This document shows, in pieces, positions 1-5,568 of a stretch of 7,702 nt of DNA. The translations under genes and the position numbers were made by a program. Within the stretch, counting starts at the first letter, position 1; each line of letters opens with the position of its first letter. Source of the DNA: Candidatus Omnitrophota bacterium (lineage in GTDB: Bacteria > Omnitrophota > Gorgyraeia > 2-01-FULL-45-10); NCBI GenBank assembly GCA_022703295.1, contig JAKLDX010000041.1, positions 1 through 7,702 on the forward strand. The letters run 5' to 3'. Under the pieces are notes generated by a model. The model searched no databases, was not told the DNA's origin, and saw only the letters and a list, made by a program, of their open reading frames with translations.

Positions 1-939
1 CCTAAGGGCTTCCCGGTCCGCCTCATTCTCAAGATTACGCGAAAAGGCATTCTGAACAGGCATGGCGATAAGGCCATACAGAAAAAATAGCAGGTAAAAT
101 ACCGGCAGTGCCGCAGGGTCAGACATGCCGGATAGCCCAAGGACGGCGGCCATAAAGGGCATTATAAGATTCAAGATATAGAAAAACAGGATAGTGCCGG
201 CAGCGCTGAAAGCCAACAGCTTCCAGATATGCCCGAATTTATAATGCGCCATTTCGTGAGCCATTACCGCCTCGATCTCTTCTTTCGTGAATTCATTCAC
301 GAGATTATCCGCAAGTATTATACGCCGCGCGTCGCCCCATCCGATTATCGCGGCATTGGATTTCTTTGTATTTTTACTGAAATCAATCTCGAATACGTCC
401 ATTATCTTTATCTTGAACTTCTCAGACAGCCTAAATATCCTGTCCCTCAATTCATCATCCCGCAAGGTAGTATATTTATAAAATATAGGTAATATCAGGA
501 TGGGAAACAGTCTGGCGAACAAAATTGAAAAAATCACCCAGAAAACAGCGGCAAATAGCCACCACAAGCCGCCGGAATTCCTAGCTATCACGTAAAATAT
601 CTCAATTAAAAAAAGTGTGATCACTCCGGAGAGGACCCCTTTCTTCGCCTCCTCCCTGGCCCATGAACCAATACCCTGGTTTGACAGGGAAAATTTATGC
701 TCCAATACAAAGCTTTCGCAAAAATTCACGGGCAACATGACGAGATAGTAGGCCACCCCGAAGAGCAGAAGGTAAACGAGGAGCGATATGTAGAAATTGC
801 CGCTTGAAGATACGGCAAGCGACCGTAAGTAAACCGATATTCCTGTCAGCTGGATAGCAACAAGAAAGACGATCGACACGATAATGCTTGCTGCGATTAG
901 GGTAAGCCTATAGCGCCAGTAGGCTTTTTGTTTATTCAA
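1..939 (-). CDS. Ste24-like M48 membrane metallopeptidase (3' end outside window)
   Basis: Integral-membrane zinc endopeptidase of family M48, the group containing CAAX prenyl protease 1 (Ste24) and HtpX. The frame is open for 313 codons and runs off the left edge; Ste24 proteins are usually a little over 400 residues, so roughly 100 residues are missing. Visible in order: a first hydrophobic segment at about 12-34, a second at about 50-71, the Ste24-like motif EHKFSLSNQ (80-88), further membrane segments at about 106-120 and 125-150, the zinc-binding HEMAH (His228, Glu229, His232), two more hydrophobic stretches, then ENEAD (304-308), whose first Glu should be the third zinc ligand. I chose the TTG at 939: it overlaps the lpxA stop by 8 bases and keeps the whole first membrane segment. 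No ATG or Shine-Dalgarno sequence lies nearby, so translation is probably coupled to lpxA. Bacterial homologues have no prenylated substrate; a role in membrane protein quality control is inferred. Confidence 0.9.
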   Translation of the reverse strand, partial: MNKQKAYWRYRLTLIAASIIVSIVFLVAIQLTGISVYLRSLAVSSSGNFYISLLVYLLLFGVAYYLVMLPVNFCESFVLEHKFSLSNQGIGSWAREEAKKGVLSGVITLFLIEIFYVIARNSGGLWWLFAAVFWVIFSILFARLFPILILPIFYKYTTLRDDELRDRIFRLSEKFKIKIMDVFEIDFSKNTKKSNAAIIGWGDARRIILADNLVNEFTKEEIEAVMAHEMAHYKFGHIWKLLAFSAAGTILFFYILNLIMPFMAAVLGLSGMSDPAALPVFYLLFFLYGLIAMPVQNAFSRNLENEADREALR

Positions 940-1732
940 AATAATCTGTGTCGCTGTATTTGTATTTACAAATGCCGCGTTTCGAACCCTGGATAAATTC
1001 CACGAGATGGTTCAGTTCTCTTGAAGGTTTAAGCCTGCGTATCTCTTCTATGGCCTGGGTCGTGTTCATATCAGACATATATAAAAATTTATACGCCTCT
1101 TTAATGCTCTCTATGAGCTCCCTGGGGAACTTGGCACGCCTCAGGCCTATTAAATTAACCGATCTTATCACCGATGGCCCGCGGACAAGCATATATGGCG
1201 GGACGTCTTTATTCACTCCCGTAAAACCACCGACTATGGACAACTCCCCTATACGGCAGAATTGATGGACAACGACATTGCCCGAAATAAACACCCCGTC
1301 CTCAACAAGGACATGCCCTGCAAGAAGCGCGCAATTACCCAGTATTACTCTATTGCCTATTTTACAATCATGCCCGACATGCGAAACGGCCATGAGATAA
1401 CTATTATCTCCGACGGTGGTAGCATGGTCCTCTTTAGTGCCCCTGTGAATAGTAGCATATTCTCTTATGACGGTATTTTTCCCTATCTTCGTTTTCGTCT
1501 TTTTACTTTTATCAAATGTAAGGTCCTGCGGCAGGTGCCCCACTACAGCCCCCATGTGGACTTCGGTACCGTCATCTATGGATGTCCCGCTGCATATATG
1601 GGCGCGGGGATAGACCTTAACACCGCTGCCAAGTTCAACATCATCCTCTATTATCGCAAAAGGTCCGATCTCGACATTGTCGCCTAGTTTTGCGGTTTTA
1701 CTTACTATTGCCTGTTTGTCTATGGTGTTCAT
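932..1732 (-). CDS. lpxA: acyl-ACP--UDP-N-acetylglucosamine O-acyltransferase
   Basis: Cytoplasmic enzyme for the first step of lipid A synthesis: it transfers a 3-hydroxyacyl chain from acyl carrier protein to the 3-OH of UDP-GlcNAc. The 266 residues compare with 262 in E. coli. The N-terminal two thirds are hexapeptide repeats of a left-handed beta-helix (for example VEIGPFAII, 20-28). The family signatures IHRGT (95-99), SHVGHDCKIGN (117-127), VVVHQFCRIG (153-162) and DVPPY (176-180) are intact. His121 aligns with the catalytic base His125 of E. coli. Gly169 aligns with E. coli Gly173, the ruler residue that allows long (about C14) acyl chains; this suggests, without proving, a long-chain preference. 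The C-terminus extends about 13 residues past the E. coli end. The ATG has a good Shine-Dalgarno (AAGGAAGG at 1737-1744) lying inside the upstream HAMP gene, with which it overlaps by 35 bases. The usual neighbours lpxD, fabZ and lpxB are absent from the window. Confidence 0.97.
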   Translation of the reverse strand: MNTIDKQAIVSKTAKLGDNVEIGPFAIIEDDVELGSGVKVYPRAHICSGTSIDDGTEVHMGAVVGHLPQDLTFDKSKKTKTKIGKNTVIREYATIHRGTKEDHATTVGDNSYLMAVSHVGHDCKIGNRVILGNCALLAGHVLVEDGVFISGNVVVHQFCRIGELSIVGGFTGVNKDVPPYMLVRGPSVIRSVNLIGLRRAKFPRELIESIKEAYKFLYMSDMNTTQAIEEIRRLKPSRELNHLVEFIQGSKRGICKYKYSDTDYFE

Positions 1733-2165
1733 GTTTCCTTCCTTCTATTTTATCCAACAAATTATTTATAGACTCAGCGATAGGTTTCATATCATCGTGC
1801 CTGCGCAGTTTGATCCTATGCTTATAATCTTCTTCTTTCGCTATTTTATGCAGCTCCTTCTCAAGCCTCTCCAACGGGCCGGCGAACCTGTGCGAAAGTA
1901 TTATGCCCCACAGCATGAGAACTAGGAACAGCGGCGGCACGCCCATGAGAAGTATGAAGTTTATTTTCTTTATGACAGGGAACAGGTTATAGGCTATATA
2001 TTCGGGTATCCCTATCTGCTCGGCCGTAACAGTAAACATCAGATAATAAAGACACATGCCTACCACTACAAGCGGAACTACCATAGACAGCATCAGAAGA
2101 GACAGATACTTTAATTGAATATGGCTTCCTGTCAAATATTTTGTTCTAAAAAATTTTGTCCTCAA
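1698..2165 (-). CDS. orphan two-TM HAMP-domain membrane protein
   Basis: Small inner-membrane protein of 155 residues with a signal-transducer layout but no output domain. After a basic N-terminus come a first membrane helix (about 20-44), a short outside segment of about 24 residues (45-68), a second helix (about 69-90) and a HAMP domain (about 91-141). The HAMP is recognisable from HRFAGPLERLEKEL (92-105), IKLRRHDDMKPIA (118-130) and SINNLLDKI (132-140). It ends in a short charged, His-rich tail. No kinase, cyclase or methyl-accepting region follows, so it must either act through another protein or be structural. The start is TTG, overlapping the TGA of the DUF3047 gene as TTGA, preceded by AAGGGGG with six-base spacing; the next methionines fall inside the first helix. 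It overlaps lpxA by 35 bases, so the three genes are almost certainly co-transcribed and coupled. Its function is unknown. Confidence 0.85.
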   Translation of the reverse strand: MRTKFFRTKYLTGSHIQLKYLSLLMLSMVVPLVVVGMCLYYLMFTVTAEQIGIPEYIAYNLFPVIKKINFILLMGVPPLFLVLMLWGIILSHRFAGPLERLEKELHKIAKEEDYKHRIKLRRHDDMKPIAESINNLLDKIEGRKHEHHRQTGNSK

Positions 2166-2935
2166 GGCCTGCCCCCTTTCGGCGTGCTTTCTTCTTTTTT
2201 ATATCCCAGCTCTATATCATCATACATCGCGTCGGCGCTTGTGCCGGTATGTTCGGCATTGGTCATGAAAGCTACCGCACCTATATCAAATTCAGGAAGC
2301 CTTCCGAACAGTTTCATGTAATCCGCAACAATATCTCTTTTTTCCGTCACCCACTCTTTGCTCGGACCGCTCCGCAAGACTATCAGTTTTATATTCGGCG
2401 AATATGGGCTTGTGCCCGTAGTCCCTACCGGAAGCTTCTCAGCCCATATATATTCCAGTACTTTGGAGTTCGTAAAGAACATTGCCGGGAATATCACATA
2501 GACTCTTGCTGAAAAATCATCTTCAGTCTGGGTGTCTAAATTCTCGGGAAACTTTTTTTGCGGAAATTTTTCTACCCGCCATTTCCAGCTTACGACCGGC
2601 TGCTTATTTTTGGCATCAATTTTTAACTTATAATATAATGCGGATGCCGAAGCCTGGCTTTTTGCCTTTACATATGACAGGGCCTCCCCCTTTTCGATAT
2701 TATAAACAACCCTGCCCTTGAATACTTTTTCTTCCCACTCTTTAAGAGAGCCTGCGTCGGAAAAAGGGAACACCTTAACCGTCTCGACCGTATACGGCAG
2801 CGCTTCCGGCAACTTCCTTTTCATCCGGAAAGCTGAGCGGCCATATATAATAAAAAAAAGACATGCCAAAATCAAGAATACGGAAAAAAGGGCTAATCGC
2901 CTGGCCTTCCTTCTGCCTATTCCTAGATACATCAT
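2162..2935 (-). CDS. membrane-anchored DUF3047 protein
   Basis: Protein of 257 residues with a basic N-terminus (RRKARR, 8-13), one membrane helix (about 14-32), then a soluble domain expected outside the inner membrane. The soluble part matches my recollection of DUF3047: SWKWRVEKFP (116-125), an acidic TEDDFSARVYVIF stretch (137-149), EYIWAEKLPVG (161-171), RDIVADYMKLFG (200-211) and a closing MTNAEHTGTSADAMYDDIEL (224-243). The biochemical role of this family is unknown to me. LAC at 23-25 vaguely resembles a lipobox, but the residue at -2 is Leu and hydrophobic residues continue after the Cys, so an anchor helix is more likely. A longer frame begins at a TTG at 2974, but that TTG is the -35 box of the gene's apparent promoter, so translation should begin at the ATG at 2935 or the adjacent ATG at 2932. 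Either gives a transcript with almost no leader. It overlaps the HAMP gene by four bases and is first in the operon. Confidence 0.8.
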   Translation of the reverse strand: MMYLGIGRRKARRLALFSVFLILACLFFIIYGRSAFRMKRKLPEALPYTVETVKVFPFSDAGSLKEWEEKVFKGRVVYNIEKGEALSYVKAKSQASASALYYKLKIDAKNKQPVVSWKWRVEKFPQKKFPENLDTQTEDDFSARVYVIFPAMFFTNSKVLEYIWAEKLPVGTTGTSPYSPNIKLIVLRSGPSKEWVTEKRDIVADYMKLFGRLPEFDIGAVAFMTNAEHTGTSADAMYDDIELGYKKEESTPKGGRP

Positions 2936-2945
2936 ATAAATGACT

Positions 2946-2974
2946 ATTTTATTTTGAGTTGAGTCAAAAGTCAA
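2946..2974 (-). promoter_or_regulatory. sigma-70-type promoter of the DUF3047-HAMP-lpxA-M48 operon
   Basis: On the minus strand, TTGACT (2974-2969) and TAAAAT (2951-2946) are separated by 17 bases; each box matches consensus at five of six positions. The predicted transcription start near 2939 is only a few bases before ATG 2935, so the message would be leaderless or nearly so, and indeed no Shine-Dalgarno precedes that ATG. The promoter starts immediately after the T-run of the porin terminator, which fits a new transcription unit starting here. The call rests on consensus matching only. Confidence 0.6.
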
Positions 2975-2976
2975 TA

Positions 2977-3012
2977 AAAAACCCCCGTTCCTTTTACAGA
3001 ACGGGGGTTTTT
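2977..3012 (-). terminator. rho-independent terminator after the porin gene
   Basis: A perfect 14-base inverted repeat: AAAAACCCCCGTTC (2977-2990), an 8-base loop, and GAACGGGGGTTTTT (2999-3012). On the minus strand the stem has a 9-bp GC-rich core (GAACGGGGG) and is followed by an unbroken T-run, and it lies 16 bases past the porin stop codon. The A-run on the other side would let it work on the plus strand too, but no plus-strand gene ends here. It isolates the highly expressed porin unit from the envelope operon downstream. Confidence 0.95.
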
Positions 3013-3028
3013 AACAGATACTTACTGC

Positions 3029-4489
3029 TTAGAAGCTTACTTTTACGGTACCAACAAGATCTGTTGCAGTCTGATCTATACCGCCCTGGTAAACTTCGTT
3101 CGGCATAAAGAAGCCAGCCAGTAATCCGAAGCTGACGTCTTCTGTGTAGTCCCAATTTGCCTGCAGGTCAATTTCCTGACCTATGAATCCGCCTGTCTTG
3201 GTATTGCTGTTGTTGCTGTTATCAAGATAGTCTTCCTGTGTCCAGAAGAAGTTATAGTTAGCCGACAATGTCAGGCTATCCATAGGCTGAATGCTTCCCC
3301 TGATGACAAGCTGATTCTGGTTGGTGCGTGAATCATCAGCAAAAGTCTGGGTCCTATCGCTTCTGGCCTGATACATTTTATCGCTGTAGAACTTACCAAC
3401 GAATTCACGTATGGCAGAATCGAATTTACCTCTGTACATAGGATCCCAACCCGTATACAATCCGCTTGACTGCGGGCTGTCTTCAGGCTTGTTGCCGGAA
3501 TACAGTATGTACTCCGCTCCGATTTTCGGCTTCCACGCGCACTTCGTGGCAAAATATCTCAATTCGCCACCGAAATCAAGTGCATAAGCGGCTCTGGACC
3601 TGTTCGGCTCCTGAAGCCTCCAACCGGTATATTCACCGGCCTGCACAGCGCCTTCACCGAATACCGTGATTACGTCTATCGGATCTAAACTACCTCTTAC
3701 GCCAATTGTATGAACGTCATTGCTTACAGATTTGCCGGGTCCGAAACGATCAACTGACTGATCGTTCTTATAGAACCAATAACCTTCGGCTTCTGCTTTG
3801 TAGGCGTCGAACTTATATCCGACGTTTACGCCCCACAGGTTTACGTCATCACTTGCCTGAATGGCATCGCCGTATATCTTTGAATAGATACCGGTGATCG
3901 TCCACGGATCGTAATCCAATACAGCCTTTATCGCATCAAACGAATTGATGGCTGTATATTCAGGTGCTGACAGGTTATTGCCAGGGTTCTGCTGGTTCAA
4001 ACCAACGATGAATCCTTTACCGAACCACAGGTCTTGGCGACCGATTGTCAACGTAAGTGGCGAGTAAATAAAGTCTTTCAACACTACGTATGCGAGGTCG
4101 ATCATTACGTCAAACTCGTTATTATTCGCAATGTATCCGCCTCTGCCATTCACCGCAAGACTTGAATCAGCTCCGATATTCTTATCGTAAACGTTCCAAT
4201 CTCTCTGATTAAGAATCCTGATTACTGTCTGGACGTTATCAGTAAGATCGGCGTCTACTTCTATCTCGGCTACTGACATCCACCAATTCTGCTGCGCACT
4301 GGTAATGCCAGTCCTTAAGCCAACGCCATCCGGATTCTCATCGGGAGAACCCTGGTAATCATATTGATTGCGGAAAATACCTCTGACTGTCAGGTCTCCG
4401 CTTACTTTAACGCTCTGAGTTTCGGCATATACGCTCGCTGTAACGCAAAGCGCTAACGCTAAAACGCATAGAGCCTTTAAATACCGCAT
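3029..4489 (-). CDS. outer membrane beta-barrel porin, alginate-export-like
   Basis: Secreted outer membrane protein of 486 residues. Residues 1-22 form a typical signal peptide (basic MRYLK, hydrophobic core, cleavage after VYA). The mature part is rich in alternating polar/hydrophobic strands, aromatic residues, Gly, Asn and Asp, has only one cysteine, and ends LVGTVKVSF; a terminal Phe is the usual beta-signal for barrel insertion. The segment LTIGRQDLWFGKGFIVG (147-163), followed by NSFDAIKAVLDYDPWTITG from 182, resembles the alginate-export / DUF1302-type porin families. The substrate cannot be read from sequence; the family name does not mean alginate is transported. Start: ATG with AAGGAGG (4494-4500) four bases upstream, one of the strongest ribosome sites in the window. 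It appears monocistronic, with a strong promoter at 4718-4745, a leader of about 220 bases and a strong terminator. That pattern suits an abundant, regulated porin. Confidence 0.88.
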   Translation of the reverse strand: MRYLKALCVLALALCVTASVYAETQSVKVSGDLTVRGIFRNQYDYQGSPDENPDGVGLRTGITSAQQNWWMSVAEIEVDADLTDNVQTVIRILNQRDWNVYDKNIGADSSLAVNGRGGYIANNNEFDVMIDLAYVVLKDFIYSPLTLTIGRQDLWFGKGFIVGLNQQNPGNNLSAPEYTAINSFDAIKAVLDYDPWTITGIYSKIYGDAIQASDDVNLWGVNVGYKFDAYKAEAEGYWFYKNDQSVDRFGPGKSVSNDVHTIGVRGSLDPIDVITVFGEGAVQAGEYTGWRLQEPNRSRAAYALDFGGELRYFATKCAWKPKIGAEYILYSGNKPEDSPQSSGLYTGWDPMYRGKFDSAIREFVGKFYSDKMYQARSDRTQTFADDSRTNQNQLVIRGSIQPMDSLTLSANYNFFWTQEDYLDNSNNSNTKTGGFIGQEIDLQANWDYTEDVSFGLLAGFFMPNEVYQGGIDQTATDLVGTVKVSF

Positions 4490-4711
4490 GTTTCCTCCTT
4501 TTTAAATTTTACTATCTAATAAATATTATATCATAAGGTTTCGGCTTTTCTTTTTTTGCGCGTCGAGGATGAAAGCCTTACTCATTGTATCTTTTACTTC
4601 TTTATCTATATCACCACATCTTGATAACCTTGGGCTATTTTAGGCACCACCTCCTCTTTCGCCAAGATTTAAGTTATCTATGGTGTTATAGGCGAACCAA
4701 CTTTTTAATTT
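4490..4711 (-). other. long 5' leader of the porin mRNA, possibly structured
   Basis: About 220 bases lie between the predicted transcription start and the porin ATG. There is no convincing gene here. I see three complementary pairs in the order A-B-C-A'-B'-C': GGCGAA/TTCGCC (4691-4696 with 4658-4663), TGGTG/CACCA (4681-4685 with 4645-4649) and GTTATC/GATAAC (4673-4678 with 4623-4628). They cannot all nest, so they could be alternative pairings or a pseudoknot, or simply chance. Two tiny frames exist: 19 codons from TTG near 4666 and 19 from ATG 4585 (MSKAFILDAQKKKSRNLMI). A perfect TATAAT (4530-4525) lies close to the porin but has no recognisable -35. I could not match the leader to any riboswitch class I know. 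Confidence 0.45.
4648..4655 (-). promoter_or_regulatory. isolated perfect Shine-Dalgarno sequence without a matching start codon
   Basis: The minus strand reads AGGAGGTG, fully complementary to the usual 16S rRNA 3' tail (CACCTCCT). It sits about 160 bases upstream of the porin start. No ATG, GTG or TTG lies at normal spacing: two GTG codons are too close, and an ATA lies nine bases downstream. It may be a decoy or standby site, a decayed gene start, or coincidence. Confidence 0.35.
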
Positions 4712-4717
4712 AACAAA

Positions 4718-4745
4718 AGTATATCATAAATCTGGCTTTTGTCAA
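4718..4745 (-). promoter_or_regulatory. strong sigma-70-type promoter of the porin gene
   Basis: On the minus strand a perfect TTGACA (4745-4740) is followed after 16 bases by TATACT (4723-4718), five of six consensus bases. Transcription should start near 4711. The -35 box lies within the loop and one arm of the inverted repeat at 4729-4753, so a protein bound there would compete with RNA polymerase. Confidence 0.7.
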
Positions 4746-4753
4746 GCCAGATT
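4729..4753. repeat. perfect 10-base inverted repeat: operator or terminator candidate
   Basis: AATCTGGCTT (4729-4738) and AAGCCAGATT (4744-4753) are perfect complements around a 5-base centre. It starts six bases after the PHP gene stop, where a terminator would be expected, but the minus strand continues TTATGATATAC, without the needed T-run. It also covers the -35 box of the porin promoter. A repressor operator, a weak terminator for the PHP gene, or both, are possible. Confidence 0.6.
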
Positions 4754-4759
4754 CAACTT

Positions 4760-5410
4760 TTAAGTTCCTAACTTTTTTATCAAATTTTCTGAATTCCGGA
4801 ATACCTCGTTAATATGAGATTTTCCTAACCCTATATTTTTCAATATCTTACGTGCATAAACATCAGAAACAAGATCCTCTGGAGAATGGGAGTCCGTATT
4901 AAGTATCATGCCGGCGCCTGTTTTTTTAGCCATGTTAAAAATGTGCTTGTTTCCTACAGAGTGACTTTTGCGTGTAGTCAGCTCTAAAAAAACGCCCACT
5001 TTCTTAGCCAATCTGGCATCAGGTTCGGTTATTTTACCGGGATGGCCCAATATATCGCATCCGGCTTCAATTGCGCACCGATTGGTCCCAGGTATAACCG
5101 GCTCTGACAGTGTCTGGCCATGAACAACAACTATTTTAGCCCCATTTTTTCGGGCGTACTTTACAAGCCCTTCTATTTCTTTCAGGGGAGCATGGGTTAT
5201 CTCAACGCCCGGGATGGACAGGATCTTCCAGTGCCTATTCAGAACTTCACAGACCCTGACTATGCGCGGCAGGACAAAATCTATATTAGACAGGTCTACG
5301 TGATCCGTCAGCGCGATCGCCGTATACCCTTTTACTTCCGCGCGCCGGACAAGTTCACTGGGAAGCAACTCGCCGTCAGAAAAAAATGTATGAGTGTGAA
5401 GGTCTATCAT
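4760..5410 (-). CDS. PHP-domain metal-dependent phosphoesterase, histidinol-phosphatase-like
   Basis: Cytoplasmic enzyme of the PHP (polymerase and histidinol phosphatase) superfamily, 216 residues, a single domain. The metal-binding motifs appear in the expected order: DLHTHTFFSDGE (His5, His7, Asp12), ALTDHVD (Asp36, His37), GVEITHAP (Glu70, His73), VVHGQT (His97), ILGHPG (His123), a conserved-looking ELTTRKSH (143-150) and NTDSHSP (Asp173, His175). These would bind a trinuclear metal site that hydrolyses phosphate esters. Among PHP proteins it most resembles the short histidinol-phosphate-phosphatase-like group, but no histidine biosynthesis gene is nearby, and nucleotide or sugar-phosphate hydrolysis is equally open. 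The ATG start places the HTHT motif at the very N-terminus, as is usual; AAGGAAG lies 10 bases upstream. It follows apt in orientation but is separated by an oppositely oriented tRNA gene, so it may have its own promoter, which I could not identify. Confidence 0.9.
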   Translation of the reverse strand: MIDLHTHTFFSDGELLPSELVRRAEVKGYTAIALTDHVDLSNIDFVLPRIVRVCEVLNRHWKILSIPGVEITHAPLKEIEGLVKYARKNGAKIVVVHGQTLSEPVIPGTNRCAIEAGCDILGHPGKITEPDARLAKKVGVFLELTTRKSHSVGNKHIFNMAKKTGAGMILNTDSHSPEDLVSDVYARKILKNIGLGKSHINEVFRNSENLIKKLGT

Positions 5411-5425
5411 CGCAGCAAATCTTCC

Positions 5426-5454
5426 TTTACATGATCAGAAAAAATTGCTATAAT
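5426..5454 (+). promoter_or_regulatory. promoter of the tRNA-Arg gene
   Basis: TTTACA (5426-5431), a 17-base spacer and a perfect TATAAT (5449-5454) on the plus strand. The predicted start near 5461 gives a 5' tRNA leader of about 20 bases. The -35 box overlaps the Shine-Dalgarno region (about 5421-5427) of the PHP gene, which points the other way. Confidence 0.75.
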
Positions 5455-5481
5455 TACTTTTCAATTTTTGAATTCGCTCGT

Positions 5482-5558
5482 GCCCCTGTAGCTCAGATGG
5501 ATAGAGCACAGGTTTCCTAAACCTGGTGTCGCCCGTTCGACTCGGGCCAGGGGCGCCA
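5482..5558 (+). tRNA. tRNA-Arg (anticodon CCT)
   Basis: A complete 77-base cloverleaf. The acceptor stem GCCCCTG (5482-5488) pairs perfectly with CAGGGGC (5548-5554), followed by discriminator G and an encoded CCA. D-arm GCTC/GAGC, anticodon stem CAGGT/ACCTG with loop TTCCTAA, variable region GTGTC, and T-arm GCCCG-TTCGACT-CGGGC are all intact. The anticodon CCT (5516-5518) reads AGG arginine codons, which are common in the genes here (for example repeatedly in the M48 gene). The A residues in the D-loop and G73 fit arginine identity. It is the only plus-strand gene and ends 10 bases before the apt stop, so the two converge. Confidence 0.98.
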
Positions 5559-5568
5559 CTTTTCCCCT

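Noticed and set aside
229..492. Plus-strand frame of 87 codons within the M48 gene
   Set aside because: Antisense to the HEMAH region of a clear M48 protease; no domain or start signal of its own.
948..1265. Open frame of 105 codons on the plus strand, with others in 1262-1925 and 5120-5434
   Set aside because: They lie opposite well-supported genes (lpxA, HAMP, PHP), have no recognisable domain and no good ribosome site; they are shadows of the real genes.
2911..2945. DUF3047 protein as a lipoprotein (LAC near the N-terminus)
   Set aside because: The lipobox is poor and the hydrophobic stretch continues past the cysteine, which fits a membrane anchor better.
4526..4585. 19-codon frame starting MSKAFILDAQ, faintly like a thiolase N-terminus
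   Set aside because: Too short, ribosome site weak, and the resemblance covers only about eight residues; kept only as part of the leader observation.
4658..4696. Fluoride-riboswitch-like impression from GGTGTT and GGCGAA on the plus strand near 4681-4696
   Set aside because: The elements are not in the order or spacing of the crcB motif, and the strand is opposite to the gene it would control.
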